Source: Clostridium isatidis
GTDB taxonomy: Bacteria > Bacillota > Clostridia > Clostridiales > Clostridiaceae
DNA: 64,000 bases
Direction of reading: 5' to 3'
Assembly: GCF_002285495.1 (NCBI RefSeq)
Contig: NZ_CP016786.1
Coordinates: 2,805,928-2,869,927 of the forward strand
Numbering within the stretch: position 1 is the stretch's first letter; each line of letters begins with the position of its first letter. Under the pieces are notes generated by a model, which saw only the letters and a list, made by a program, of their open reading frames with translations, did not search any database and was not told where the DNA came from. The translations under genes were made by a program, and so were the position numbers. Of the stretch, positions 42,419-51,747 are shown piece by piece.

Positions 42419-42772
42419 ATGGGAAATTATATTTTACTTAGAAATGCTGAAAATAAAATAAATTCTTTATTAGATACTAATTCAATAAAAAAAAATAAAT
42501 TTCCAATAATAAAATTAGTACAAACTCCTAATTATTATTATATATATATTTTTCTTAACGGACTAATAAAAAAACATATTTCTTTAAGATACATAAATAA
42601 TTTTCTTATATTAAACCTATCTTTAGTATGCACAAATAATAATATAATATCAGAATATAAAAGAACTATTTATTTAAAAAATTTAGATATAAAAAATATA
42701 GAAAATACAAATAAAAATAATTTAATTAAATACAAAATACCAATAGAATATCAAGTAACAATTAAGGATTAA
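42419..42772 (+). CDS. divergent Hsp20-like beta-sandwich protein
   Basis: 117 aa, Asn- and Ile-rich. The pattern YYYIYIFLNGLIKKHISLRYI, NNFLILNLSL, EYKRTIYLKN and the closing IKYKIPIEY matches the strand order of an alpha-crystallin domain. No family signature is exact. It has a strong GGAGGG site and its own terminator, so it looks real. Could be a spore or stress protein; function not known. Confidence 0.55.
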   Translation: MGNYILLRNAENKINSLLDTNSIKKNKFPIIKLVQTPNYYYIYIFLNGLIKKHISLRYINNFLILNLSLVCTNNNIISEYKRTIYLKNLDIKNIENTNKNNLIKYKIPIEYQVTIKD

Positions 42773-42796
42773 AATTAAAAATTGATAATATAAAAT

Positions 42797-42830
42797 AAAA
42801 TTCCTCATGGTACAAGCCTTGAGGAATTTT
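42797..42830. terminator. convergent terminator
   Basis: An 11-bp perfect stem, AAAATTCCTCA with its complement, between the Hsp20-like gene and dnaB. Confidence 0.88.
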
Positions 42831-42840
42831 ATATATTGTA

Positions 42841-44178
42841 TTATTCTTTATAAACCATCTCTAAATTAGCAAACTTACTATGAGAACCAATCCATGCCAT
42901 TTTAACAGTTCCTACAGGACCATTTCTTTGTTTTGCAATTATACATTCACCAATACCTTTTTCTTCTGTTTCTTTATTATAGTACTCGTCTCTATATAAG
43001 AACATTACAAGGTCAGCATCCTGTTCTATAGAACCAGATTCTCTTAAGTCAGATAGCATTGGTCTGTGGTCAGCTCTTTGCTCAGGAGCACGTGACAATT
43101 GTGATAAGGCTATAACTGGACATTGCATTTCCTTAGCTAATGCTTTTATTGATCTTGATATTTCAGATACCTCTTGCTGCCTGCTTTCACTTCCAGAACT
43201 ACCACTCATAAGTTGAAGGTAATCAATCAGAATTAAGTCTATCCCATGTTCCATTTTAATCTTTCTACATTTTGATCTCATTTCCATTACACTTAATCCA
43301 GCAGTATCATCAATGAATATTTTAGCCTTTGATAAAGGACCTGTAGCTCTTGCAATCCTTTCCCAATCATCATCATCTAAGTTACCAGTTCTTAACTTAA
43401 GCATATCTACATTAGCCTCAGAACATAATAACTTATATGCTAATTGCTCCTTTGACATTTCTAATGAAAATATAACTACACTTTTATTTTCTACTAAAGC
43501 AGCATGTTCTGCTATATTTAATGCAAATGTTGTTTTCCCCATTGATGGTCTAGCTGCAATTAGTACCATATCACCCTTTTGAAAACCAGATGTTTTTGCA
43601 TCTAAGTCTCTTATTCCTGATCCTACACCAGTTATGGCTCCTCTATTATTGAAAAGTCTTTCTATTTCTAAAAAACCTCTTTCTAAGACAGTTGATAAAC
43701 TTTCATATTCACTAGTATTCTTAGTATCTGTTATATCAAATATTTTCTTTTGAGCAAAATCAATAACTTCATTTACTTTATCTTGCTTATTATAACTTTC
43801 TTCTATTATTGCAGTAGAAGATTTTATTAATTTTCTTAACATAGATTTATCTTCTACTATCTTTATATAAGCATCTAAATTTGCTGTAGTTATAACAGAC
43901 GAAGTTACCTCTGATATATATGTTACTCCCCCTGCTTTTTCTAGCTTTTCAGTTGATTTTAAGTATTCTAACAAGGTTACTAAGTCAACAGCCATATCTT
44001 CTGAGTACATTTCTTTTATAGCCCTAAATATAACCTTATGTCCATCCCTATAGAAGTCTTCTTCATTTAATTTTTCTAAAGCCTTAGATATTGCCTCCTT
44101 ATCTATTATCATAGAACCTATAACAGATTGCTCAGCTTCTAGACTTTGGGGCAAACTTCTCATTATTGGCCCTTCCAT
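42841..44178 (-). CDS. dnaB: replicative DNA helicase
   Basis: 445-aa hexameric helicase. N-terminal domain (SLPQSLEAEQSVIGSM) then RecA-like core with Walker A ARPSMGKTTF, Walker B DLILIDYLQLM and the SEISRSIKALAKE region. The start MEGPIMRS has AGGTGG upstream; a later ATG (MRSLPQS) is also possible. It unwinds DNA at the fork, and the loaders encoded 5 kb upstream may deliver it. Confidence 0.95.
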   Translation of the reverse strand: MEGPIMRSLPQSLEAEQSVIGSMIIDKEAISKALEKLNEEDFYRDGHKVIFRAIKEMYSEDMAVDLVTLLEYLKSTEKLEKAGGVTYISEVTSSVITTANLDAYIKIVEDKSMLRKLIKSSTAIIEESYNKQDKVNEVIDFAQKKIFDITDTKNTSEYESLSTVLERGFLEIERLFNNRGAITGVGSGIRDLDAKTSGFQKGDMVLIAARPSMGKTTFALNIAEHAALVENKSVVIFSLEMSKEQLAYKLLCSEANVDMLKLRTGNLDDDDWERIARATGPLSKAKIFIDDTAGLSVMEMRSKCRKIKMEHGIDLILIDYLQLMSGSSGSESRQQEVSEISRSIKALAKEMQCPVIALSQLSRAPEQRADHRPMLSDLRESGSIEQDADLVMFLYRDEYYNKETEEKGIGECIIAKQRNGPVGTVKMAWIGSHSKFANLEMVYKE

Positions 44179-44247
44179 AAGTAACCACCTTTCCTTTACT
44201 GTATAATACTTATACATTATATCAAATTTTTTTCTATTATAAAATAA

Positions 44248-44278
44248 GGATTAAGCTTTCTTAGTAAAAGCTTAATCC
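44248..44278 (-). terminator. terminator of the lonC operon
   Basis: A 12-bp stem, GGATTAAGCTTT with its complement, and a U-rich minus-strand tail. Confidence 0.85.
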
Positions 44279-44291
44279 CCTTATTACAAAT

Positions 44292-46190
44292 TTAATCTAA
44301 CTTATTTTCAAAGACTATATCAATTACTTCTTCTATATTGCTTACAGTTTTCACTTCAATATCTGTTAAATTAAGAGGAATTTCTCTTTCATTATCTTTT
44401 GGAATTATAACCAGCTTAATTCCCTTTCTTCTAGCACCATATATTTTTTCAAATATTCCTCCAACTGGTTTTACTTCTCCTCTTAATGATATTTCTCCTG
44501 TTATTGCAACATCTTGTCTCATAGGCTTATTCAATAAAGCACTAATAATACTTACTGTTATTGCAGCTCCAGCAGAAGGTCCATCTATTCTTCCTCCACC
44601 TACTACATTTACATGAATATCATAGTCTTTAATATCTTTATCAGTTATTCTTCTTATTACTGATGCAGCATTAAATACAGAATCTTTTGCCATAGAGCCT
44701 GCTGTATCATTAAATTTTATTGTTCCAGCTCCTGCCTTTCTTGATTCAAATGCTACTGCCTCTATTTCTAAAGTTGAACCTATAAAACCACTTACACCGA
44801 GTCCATAAATATGTCCAACTTGAGGCTTTTTGTTATAATCTATTTTTTCAAAAGGTACATATCTTCCTATTGATATAACCTCTTCTACGTCCTTAAGTGT
44901 TATACTCTTACATTCTTCATTAGAATTGTATAAGGCATAACCATAAGCATCTGCTAGTATATTTACAGCTTTTCTACCCTCTATAGTATATCGGCTTATG
45001 AGTTCTGAAACACCATCTTCTAATTCAACTCCAAGCTTCTTTGCAGCATTTTCAATAATACCTTTAATATCTTCTGATGATAATGGTTCAAAATATACTT
45101 CTGTACATCTTGATCTTAACGCTCCATTGATCTTACTTGGATCCTTTGTAGTTGCTCCAATTAGAACAAAATCTGCTGGTGCTCCATTTTCAAATAGATA
45201 TTTTATATATTGAGGAACATTTTCATCATCTGGATCATAGTAAGATGAAGAAAATTCAACTCTTTTATCTTCTAATACCTTTAAAAGCTTATTTTGAAGT
45301 ATTTCATCTAATTCTCCAATTTCATCAATAAATAAAACTCCACCATGAGCTTCTGTTACTAATCCTGTCTTAGGTTCTGGCACTCCAATTTCCGCTAAGT
45401 CTCTTTTACTTCCTTGATATATAGGATCATGAACAGAACCTAATAATGGATTAGTTATTTCTCTAGGATCCCATCTTAAAGTAGTTCCATCAACCTCTAC
45501 AAATTTTGATTCTTCTCCAAAAGGAGTAAACTTTAGCTTTTTAGCTTCTTCTAAAGCTAATCTAGCTGCTGAGGTCTTACCAACTCCAGGTGGACCATAT
45601 AAAATTATGTGTTGTGGATATGGTGAAGACATTTTGGAAATTAGTGATTTTATCGCCCTCTCTTGACCTATTATTTCTGAAAAACTTTCTGGTCTTAAGA
45701 GGCTCATAATATTCTTATTTATTTTTTTTGCATCTAAGTTCTTTAATCTTTCTAATTTTTTCTTTGTTTTTTCATTTTCAGGTCCCTTTTGTTTTTTAAT
45801 TATGGACATTTTAACTTCATCCATATATTTATCTTGTCTCTCTTGAAGGGCCCTTTCAACTTGTGTTTCTATTTTATTTTGAACATATTTTTTTGCTATA
45901 ATTTCAGAAATATAATAAATAGTGTCTTCTAATACTCCTCTTACTTCTTCTTCAGTAGGAACTACTTTTGCTCCCTTTCCTTCTGAAGCAATAACATTAA
46001 GCGCATAAATTCTCTCGAAAACATCTGGTGAATTAATATACTTTTGAAGCTTAAATCTTACAGTTCTTGCCCTAATGGCTCCTTCATCAAGTACATTACT
46101 TAATATTTGATTTATTACATTAACCTGTGCATCTAAGGACAAATCACTATCTAATATAGTTTCAAAATTTTTTTCGTCATAAGTCTTCAA
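44292..46190 (-). CDS. lonC: Lon-family ATP-dependent protease, spore-type LonC
   Basis: 632-aa protein. An N-terminal helical region, an AAA+ module with Walker A GPPGVGKTS and Walker B GVLFIDEIGEL, and a C-terminal Lon protease domain with Ser in GPSAGAAITVS and Lys in EVKPVGGIFEK. The lack of the full LAN domain and long AAA insertion fit LonC. In clostridia lonC is linked to sporulation. The start is TTG, with GGAGG seven bases before it. Confidence 0.9.
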   Translation of the reverse strand: MKTYDEKNFETILDSDLSLDAQVNVINQILSNVLDEGAIRARTVRFKLQKYINSPDVFERIYALNVIASEGKGAKVVPTEEEVRGVLEDTIYYISEIIAKKYVQNKIETQVERALQERQDKYMDEVKMSIIKKQKGPENEKTKKKLERLKNLDAKKINKNIMSLLRPESFSEIIGQERAIKSLISKMSSPYPQHIILYGPPGVGKTSAARLALEEAKKLKFTPFGEESKFVEVDGTTLRWDPREITNPLLGSVHDPIYQGSKRDLAEIGVPEPKTGLVTEAHGGVLFIDEIGELDEILQNKLLKVLEDKRVEFSSSYYDPDDENVPQYIKYLFENGAPADFVLIGATTKDPSKINGALRSRCTEVYFEPLSSEDIKGIIENAAKKLGVELEDGVSELISRYTIEGRKAVNILADAYGYALYNSNEECKSITLKDVEEVISIGRYVPFEKIDYNKKPQVGHIYGLGVSGFIGSTLEIEAVAFESRKAGAGTIKFNDTAGSMAKDSVFNAASVIRRITDKDIKDYDIHVNVVGGGRIDGPSAGAAITVSIISALLNKPMRQDVAITGEISLRGEVKPVGGIFEKIYGARRKGIKLVIIPKDNEREIPLNLTDIEVKTVSNIEEVIDIVFENKLD

Positions 46191-46202
46191 ACTTAGTCCT
46201 CC

Positions 46203-46649
46203 TTATGATTGTGGTACAATTACAACCTTCATTTTAGTAGAAACTTCTGGATATAGTTTCACTTCTATATTATATTCTCCAGTAAGTTTTATTGTATCCA
46301 TTACTATTTTCTTCTTATCTATTTTTAAATTATAATCTTTATTTATTCTTTCTGCTATATCCTTACTTGTAATAGCACCAAAAAGCTTTCCATTATCTCC
46401 GCTTTTAACTTGTAACTTAATTACTTTATCTTTTAATTCAGCAGCAAGTTTTTGAGCTTCTTCCATTTCCGCTAACTTTTTCTTTCTCTCATTTTCCTTT
46501 TTAGCGTTTAATATATGCATATTAGCTTCATTTGCTTCTTCTGCTAATTTCCTAGGAAATAGAAAATTCCTTGCATATCCATCAGATATATTTACAACAT
46601 CACCTTTTTTACCTAACTTTTTAACATCTTGTAATAATATTACTTTCAT
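46203..46649 (-). CDS. rplI: 50S ribosomal protein L9
   Basis: 148-aa protein with the KGDVVNISDGYARNFLFPRKLA block and the long central helix. The ATG follows GGCGGG. It is part of a gdpP-rplI-lonC set, a common Firmicute arrangement. Confidence 0.96.
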   Translation of the reverse strand: MKVILLQDVKKLGKKGDVVNISDGYARNFLFPRKLAEEANEANMHILNAKKENERKKKLAEMEEAQKLAAELKDKVIKLQVKSGDNGKLFGAITSKDIAERINKDYNLKIDKKKIVMDTIKLTGEYNIEVKLYPEVSTKMKVVIVPQS

Positions 46650-46650
46650 G

Positions 46651-48627
46651 TTATTCACCCGCCTTTAAATGTTTTTTTATAGCATCCTTTAAGATTTTTT
46701 TAGCATTTTCTAAGGATATATTATTTAGTTGAGCTCCAGCCATATTCATATGGCCTCCTCCACCAATAGCTTCAAGTATCACTTGAACATTTACCTCTCC
46801 ACTTGATCTACCACTAATAATTATATCAGAGTTTATTTGAGCTAACACAAAGCATACATTTATTCCTGCTATATTTAAAAGCTCATCTGCAGCTTTAGCA
46901 GCCATAAAACCTTTTTTTATTCTACCAGGTGCCACTGCAATAGCAATACCGTCTTTTACCTCTGCTGATCTAATAGTATCTGCTATCAATAAGTAATCAT
47001 CCATATTATCCATAAACATTTTTTTAATCTCTACAGTATCTGCACCTAAGCCTCTTAAGAATGAAGCTGCTTCAAAGGTTCTTACACCTGATTTAAATGA
47101 AAAGCCTTTTGTATCCATAAAAATTCCGGCTAAAAGACCTTCTGCCTCTATTGCTTTTAAATTTGGTTTTTGCACCATATACTGTATTAATTCTGTTACC
47201 ATTTCTGAAGTTGATGATGCATATACTTCAATATAATTTAATAACGCTCCTTCTACAATTTCAGGGCTTCTTCTATGATGGTCTATTATTATTTTTCTTT
47301 GTATTTTTTCAACAATATCTACGTCTAATATATAACCATTATTATGGACATCTACAATCATTAACAAAGTCTTTTCATTTATCAAGTCATAAGCCTTTTC
47401 TCTGCTTATAAATAAATTATCATAATTTTTATCTTCTTTCAATTTATTTAAGTAATAATCAATAGCATAGGTATCATTACCTAAAATTATATTACACAAT
47501 TTACCTAATTGCTTAACAACTGAAGACATTCCTACTGCAGAACCAAAACAATCCATATCTATATTTTTATGTCCCATGATTAGAACATTACTACTCTCAT
47601 ATATTAATTCCTTTATAGAATGTGATACAATCCTTGCCCTAACTCTTGTTCTTTTTTCTATTTCTCTTGTATTACCACCAAAAAATCTTATTTGTTCATT
47701 GTTTTTAATGACTGCTTGATCCCCGCCTCTTCCTAGAGCTAATTCCTTTGCAGTAATTGCAAACTTATTATTTTCTAAAGGGCATGTTCCGCCCCTTCCA
47801 ACTCCTATGCTTAAAGTAACTTCGAATTTATTTCCTCTATCAATTTTTGAAATTTCTTCTAACACCTTAAATTTATTGTTTATTTCTTCATCAATAAATT
47901 TATCTTGCACTGACATAACATACTTATTTGTATCATACTTTGTTATCATTGCCTTTAATCTTTGAGCATATGCATTAATACATTTCTCTATATCAGCAAT
48001 TAACATTGGTCTATTAGCTTCTTCTGTACCCTCTAGTACTTCTGAAAGATTATCTACTTCTATGAGCATAATACTTTCTTTTGTGTTTTCCATGTTTTTA
48101 AAATTACTTATATCATTAAAATAAACTATATAGATATCTTCATCTGAATTTAATTTTTCTAACTTACTTGCATATATTTTATATAATGAATCTAAAATCT
48201 TTATTTTTTGATGTAATTCTTTATCGCAACTTAACAATCTAGATAAATTTAAACCTCTTGCTATGCTAACAACATTTACTCCAATTGGTGATTCATTTTC
48301 TGTAAGTTTTTCAAATTCTTTATTACACCAAAAAATTTCACCTGACTCTCTTATTAAAGCAACAGGAGATATTAAATTCATTATATTGTTTTTTATTTCC
48401 TGTTCTACTCTCTCTGTAATTTTAGCTATATTGTCTTCTTCTGTTTCTTTTACAACATAATTAGTTATATTGAATACAATAAAAATAATAAGTAAAAAGG
48501 AACCAAGCAAAGCATTATTCATAAAATAAAAAGTTATGCAAGCCAAAACAAAGATAATAGGTGTAACAATAGGTACAACACCCTTAATAGTCTTTGTATA
48601 CTTTGTTATTAAATCATTCCACTTCAT
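46651..48627 (-). CDS. gdpP: cyclic di-AMP phosphodiesterase
   Basis: 658-aa membrane protein. Two N-terminal transmembrane helices, a PAS-like region, a degenerate GGDEF domain (about 170-300) and a DHH-DHHA1 phosphodiesterase with GHKNIDMDCFGS, DHHRR and GGGGHMNMAG. It hydrolyses c-di-AMP and so affects wall and osmotic homeostasis. The stop codon overlaps the rplI ribosome-site region. Confidence 0.93.
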   Translation of the reverse strand: MKWNDLITKYTKTIKGVVPIVTPIIFVLACITFYFMNNALLGSFLLIIFIVFNITNYVVKETEEDNIAKITERVEQEIKNNIMNLISPVALIRESGEIFWCNKEFEKLTENESPIGVNVVSIARGLNLSRLLSCDKELHQKIKILDSLYKIYASKLEKLNSDEDIYIVYFNDISNFKNMENTKESIMLIEVDNLSEVLEGTEEANRPMLIADIEKCINAYAQRLKAMITKYDTNKYVMSVQDKFIDEEINNKFKVLEEISKIDRGNKFEVTLSIGVGRGGTCPLENNKFAITAKELALGRGGDQAVIKNNEQIRFFGGNTREIEKRTRVRARIVSHSIKELIYESSNVLIMGHKNIDMDCFGSAVGMSSVVKQLGKLCNIILGNDTYAIDYYLNKLKEDKNYDNLFISREKAYDLINEKTLLMIVDVHNNGYILDVDIVEKIQRKIIIDHHRRSPEIVEGALLNYIEVYASSTSEMVTELIQYMVQKPNLKAIEAEGLLAGIFMDTKGFSFKSGVRTFEAASFLRGLGADTVEIKKMFMDNMDDYLLIADTIRSAEVKDGIAIAVAPGRIKKGFMAAKAADELLNIAGINVCFVLAQINSDIIISGRSSGEVNVQVILEAIGGGGHMNMAGAQLNNISLENAKKILKDAIKKHLKAGE

Positions 48628-48631
48628 AAAA

Positions 48632-48949
48632 TCAATGGTGCTCCTTTAAATGTAATTGAAGTTTACTTAAACTTCTTCCATCCTTTTCATATTCATGTCC
48701 TTCAGCTATGCCAGTTTTTAATTTTCTTTTCATGTCATTATCAACATCTTCACATGAATATCCTAATTTTTGCGCCAATACATATAATATTAATATAGCT
48801 CCTGATATACAATTTAAAATCGCATCCTGTGCTACATTACTTCCTTTTGTAAGTAAATGATAGAATTCTCCAATTATACATAATAAATTAGCCTTTAGTT
48901 TTTCTATCATTTTTATATTGGACATAATATTTAGTTCTTCCCTTTTCAT
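48632..48949 (-). CDS. MazG-like family protein
   Basis: 105 aa, helical, with NIKMIEKLKANLLCIIGEFYHLL as the first helices and a second helix pair similar to MazG-type nucleotide pyrophosphatases. Acidic metal-site residues are not all obvious. It lies directly ahead of gdpP by 4 bp. The start MKREELN has GGGGTGAGG upstream. Confidence 0.65.
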   Translation of the reverse strand: MKREELNIMSNIKMIEKLKANLLCIIGEFYHLLTKGSNVAQDAILNCISGAILILYVLAQKLGYSCEDVDNDMKRKLKTGIAEGHEYEKDGRSLSKLQLHLKEHH

Positions 48950-49060
48950 AACCTCACCCCTATGCAAATACCCTGTATATCTATTTTAATTATAATTTAT
49001 CATTAATGCAACAAATTATAAGGATAATTACAATTTTTGTAAATCTTTTAAATAAAATAA

Positions 49061-49081
49061 AACCCCTGATAATCAGGGGTT
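49061..49081 (-). terminator. terminator of the rpsF-ssb-rpsR operon
   Basis: Arms AACCCCTGAT / ATCAGGGGTT with a tight loop and a T-run. Confidence 0.85.
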
Positions 49082-49088
49082 ATTTTTA

Positions 49089-49334
49089 TTACTCTGTTGT
49101 AAATGGTAATAATGCTATATTTCTTGATCTCTTTATAGCAGTTGTTAATTCTCTTTGATGCTTAGCGCATGTTCCAGAAATTCTTCTTGGTAATATCTTA
49201 CCTCTTTCTGTAACGAATTTTCTTAACTTATTAATATCTTTGTAATCTATTTGTTCAGACTTTTCTACGCAAAAAGCACATACTTTTTTTCTAGATCTTC
49301 TAATTCTTCCACTAGATTTTTTTACATCTTTCAT
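49089..49334 (-). CDS. rpsR: 30S ribosomal protein S18
   Basis: 81-aa protein with the family motifs YKDINKLRKFV, RGKILPRRISGTC and KHQRELTTAIKRSRNIALLPF. The N-terminal CAFCVE holds a zinc-type Cys pair, as in C+ S18. Ribosome site GGAGGG. Confidence 0.97.
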   Translation of the reverse strand: MKDVKKSSGRIRRSRKKVCAFCVEKSEQIDYKDINKLRKFVTERGKILPRRISGTCAKHQRELTTAIKRSRNIALLPFTTE

Positions 49335-49362
49335 GCTAATTCCCTCCTTTTATATTAGACTT

Positions 49363-49821
49363 TTAGAAAGGCATATCTCCATCATCTACTGGAGTCATAT
49401 CCTCATCAAAATTTATTCCCCCGAAATTAGAGGAATTTGAATAATCAGAATCCATATTAGAAGCGCCATATCCATTGTCAAATGAATTATTTTCTCTTCC
49501 GCCCATTCCAGAATTATTAGTTCCAATAAACTCAAAAGTTTCAACTACAACATCTGTTGTATATCTTTTAGTTCCATCTTTTGCATCATAACTGCCGGTT
49601 CTAATATTTCCAGTTACAGCGATTTGTCTTCCTTTAGCAAGATATTGTCCTATTGTCTCAGCAGTTTTATTAAAAGCTACACAGTTTATAAAGTCAGCTT
49701 CATCCCTTTTAAAAGGCCTTGTAACTGCTAATGTGAATCTTGCTACCGCAACTCCACTTCCAGCTGCATAACTTAACTCTGGATCTTTTGTTAGTCTACC
49801 AATAAGTATAACCTTATTCAT
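49363..49821 (-). CDS. ssb: single-stranded DNA-binding protein
   Basis: 152 aa. The OB-fold starts MNKVILIGRLTKDPEL; the Gly/Asn/Ser-rich tail ends in DDGDMPF, the acidic interaction tip. It protects ssDNA at the fork. Ribosome site GAGGTG. Confidence 0.96.
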   Translation of the reverse strand: MNKVILIGRLTKDPELSYAAGSGVAVARFTLAVTRPFKRDEADFINCVAFNKTAETIGQYLAKGRQIAVTGNIRTGSYDAKDGTKRYTTDVVVETFEFIGTNNSGMGGRENNSFDNGYGASNMDSDYSNSSNFGGINFDEDMTPVDDGDMPF

Positions 49822-49835
49822 AACAATATCACCTC

Positions 49836-50123
49836 TTACGCTTCTTGTTTAACAATGATGTGTCTTATAACACCATCAGTGATTCTGAAAATTCTGTCTA
49901 ATTCTTTAGGTAATTCTGAATCAGCACTGAAGTTGATTAATGTATAGAAACCTTCGTTAATCTTTGCGATTTCGTAAGCAAGCTTTCTCTTACCCCAAAC
50001 ATCAACGTTTTCTACTGTTCCTCCACCATTTTCTATTACACCCTTAAATTTTTCGATGTTAGCTTTGCAAGCTTCTTCATCTAATGATGGGTGTTGTATG
50101 AATATAGTTTCGTACTTTCTCAT
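49836..50123 (-). CDS. rpsF: 30S ribosomal protein S6
   Basis: 95 aa, beginning MRKYETIFI. It binds S18. An ATG one codon earlier and a GTG are also possible starts; the AGGAGG site favours the ATG at 50123 or 50126. An S6:S18-binding leader seems to precede it. Confidence 0.95.
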   Translation of the reverse strand: MRKYETIFIQHPSLDEEACKANIEKFKGVIENGGGTVENVDVWGKRKLAYEIAKINEGFYTLINFSADSELPKELDRIFRITDGVIRHIIVKQEA

Positions 50124-50133
50124 CATTTTCACC

Positions 50134-50175
50134 TCCTCCCCTCGGACTTCGGCTGTGTTTTACACAGCAGGGATT
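50134..50175 (-). promoter_or_regulatory. probable S6:S18-binding leader of rpsF
   Basis: On the minus strand the hairpin CTGTGT/ACACAG is followed by CCGAAG and a stretch (TCCGAGGGGA) that could pair with the upstream TCCCT. This matches the layout of the known S6:S18 autoregulatory motif (a stem with a CCG bulge) in rpsF leaders. Confidence 0.55.
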
Positions 50176-50216
50176 TACAATTTACTATTATATCACTCTG
50201 TAAATACTTTTTCAAG

Positions 50217-50411
50217 CTAAACTTGATCTGCTTTTATTAATTTCTTTGCATTTTTTTGAAACTTACTTCTTGGAAGCATTACTATTCTTCCACATTCTAT
50301 GCATTTAATTTTTATGTCTGCCCCCAACCTTGTTATTTCAAACTTATTATTTCCACAAGGATGCTCCTTTTTCATTTGTACTATATCTCCTAAATCAAAA
50401 TTCTCTATCAT
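50217..50411 (-). CDS. DUF951 protein
   Basis: 64 aa with FDLGDIVQMKKEHPCGNNKFEITRLGADIKIKC, a conserved Cys-containing domain found beside ssb/rpsF in Firmicutes. Possibly a small nucleic-acid binder. Ribosome site GGAGGA. Confidence 0.9.
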   Translation of the reverse strand: MIENFDLGDIVQMKKEHPCGNNKFEITRLGADIKIKCIECGRIVMLPRSKFQKNAKKLIKADQV

Positions 50412-50430
50412 AGTTATTCCTCCCCAATCT

Positions 50431-51324
50431 TTAATTTATTATTTGAGTTTTAAGATAAGGCATTTTTATATTATTCTCATATAAAGTAACCTTTAATTGC
50501 TTCCTTAAAGCTCTTTCTAATTTCCACTGTGATAAAGGTTTAGCTTTTCCTGATATAGTAATTGTTGTTCCATATACATTAAGTGCCTTAACACCTAAAA
50601 CTTCTGGCTTTTGAACAATATCATCTTTATATTCATCTGCAAACTTTTCACAGCTCTCTTTCATTATTTCTATTGCCTTATCTACATCTTCTTCATTTGA
50701 AATTTCTATGTCCACTATAAAGCTTATATTTCCTCTTGAATGATTTGAAATTTCACTTATACTTCCATTTGGAATTATATGTGTATCTCCATTAAAATCT
50801 TTAAGAACAGTTGAACGTATCCCTATGTTTTCAACAATTCCACTAAATTCACCAACCGTAATATAATCTCCTACCCCATATTGGTCTTCAAACAATATAA
50901 AAAATCCATTTATTAAATCTTTAACTAAACTTTGTGCTCCTATACCTACCACAAAACCTATTCCACTTAATACAGCTGCCGAAACCTTGAATATATTACT
51001 AATTATAATTGCAGTTCCAGAAAAATAAACAGCATATTTTACTGTGCTTTTTAATATTGTTCCAACAGTCATAGCTTTATTCTTATCAATTGAAAAGTTA
51101 GATTTGCTCTTAACCTGCCTTTCTACAAACCTATCTATAAGCTTATCAGAAAATTTTCTTACTAAATTAGCACAAATTATTACAATTAAGATAAGTATTA
51201 ATTTATTTATAAGTTGCTCTAGTAACTCTCCACTTTTATCAAATATAGATTCCCAATTGATATTTACATTAAATCCCCCATCCAGATTTTTACTTATCTT
51301 TAATATTGCAAACAAACCTTTCAT
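50431..51324 (-). CDS. small-conductance mechanosensitive channel
   Basis: 297 aa. Transmembrane helices near the N-terminus, then the MscS core (GIGFVVGIGAQSLVKDLINGF for the pore helix end) and a beta domain with QYGVGDYITVGEF. It releases solutes under hypo-osmotic stress. The start is uncertain: the ribosome site AAGGTG lies close to the ATG, and a downstream TTG is possible. Confidence 0.88.
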   Translation of the reverse strand: MKGLFAILKISKNLDGGFNVNINWESIFDKSGELLEQLINKLILILIVIICANLVRKFSDKLIDRFVERQVKSKSNFSIDKNKAMTVGTILKSTVKYAVYFSGTAIIISNIFKVSAAVLSGIGFVVGIGAQSLVKDLINGFFILFEDQYGVGDYITVGEFSGIVENIGIRSTVLKDFNGDTHIIPNGSISEISNHSRGNISFIVDIEISNEEDVDKAIEIMKESCEKFADEYKDDIVQKPEVLGVKALNVYGTTITISGKAKPLSQWKLERALRKQLKVTLYENNIKMPYLKTQIIN

Positions 51325-51330
51325 CACCTT

Positions 51331-51570
51331 CTATTTTATTTTTATAAATTCATCATTATTTTTTCTATATATATTTTTATATATTATTAAATTATTAGAA
51401 ATTATATTATCTATATCTTCTTTATTTTCTGTTCTTACGCATATTCCACAGCTTTGGGTTATAGATGTTGGTGTAGGCATTATTTTAAATTTATAATTAT
51501 TTTCTTTTAGTTTTTTTTCTGCATTCATTGCATCTAATGTGTTTTTAAAAACTATAACATAATAACTCAT
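51331..51570 (-). CDS. DUF3343 protein
   Basis: 79 aa with YYVIVFKNTLDAMNAEKKL and the Cys pair in SCGICVR. DUF3343 is a putative sulfur/selenium carrier that often accompanies cysteine desulfurase-like genes, one of which starts 178 bp away in the opposite direction. Start chosen at MSYYVIV with GGAGG upstream. Confidence 0.8.
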   Translation of the reverse strand: MSYYVIVFKNTLDAMNAEKKLKENNYKFKIMPTPTSITQSCGICVRTENKEDIDNIISNNLIIYKNIYRKNNDEFIKIK

Positions 51571-51747
51571 ATTTTCCTCCAATTTAAGAAAACTTATTTA
51601 TTTTGATTTTCTTTAATTAATTATATTATATTGAATATTCTTTTTAAATAGCTTTAAATGACAACTTTTTTAATATATTATGTAAATGTATATTATTTAT
51701 TTTATAATTTATATTATTAAAGATATAAATAAATAAGGAGTAAAAAT

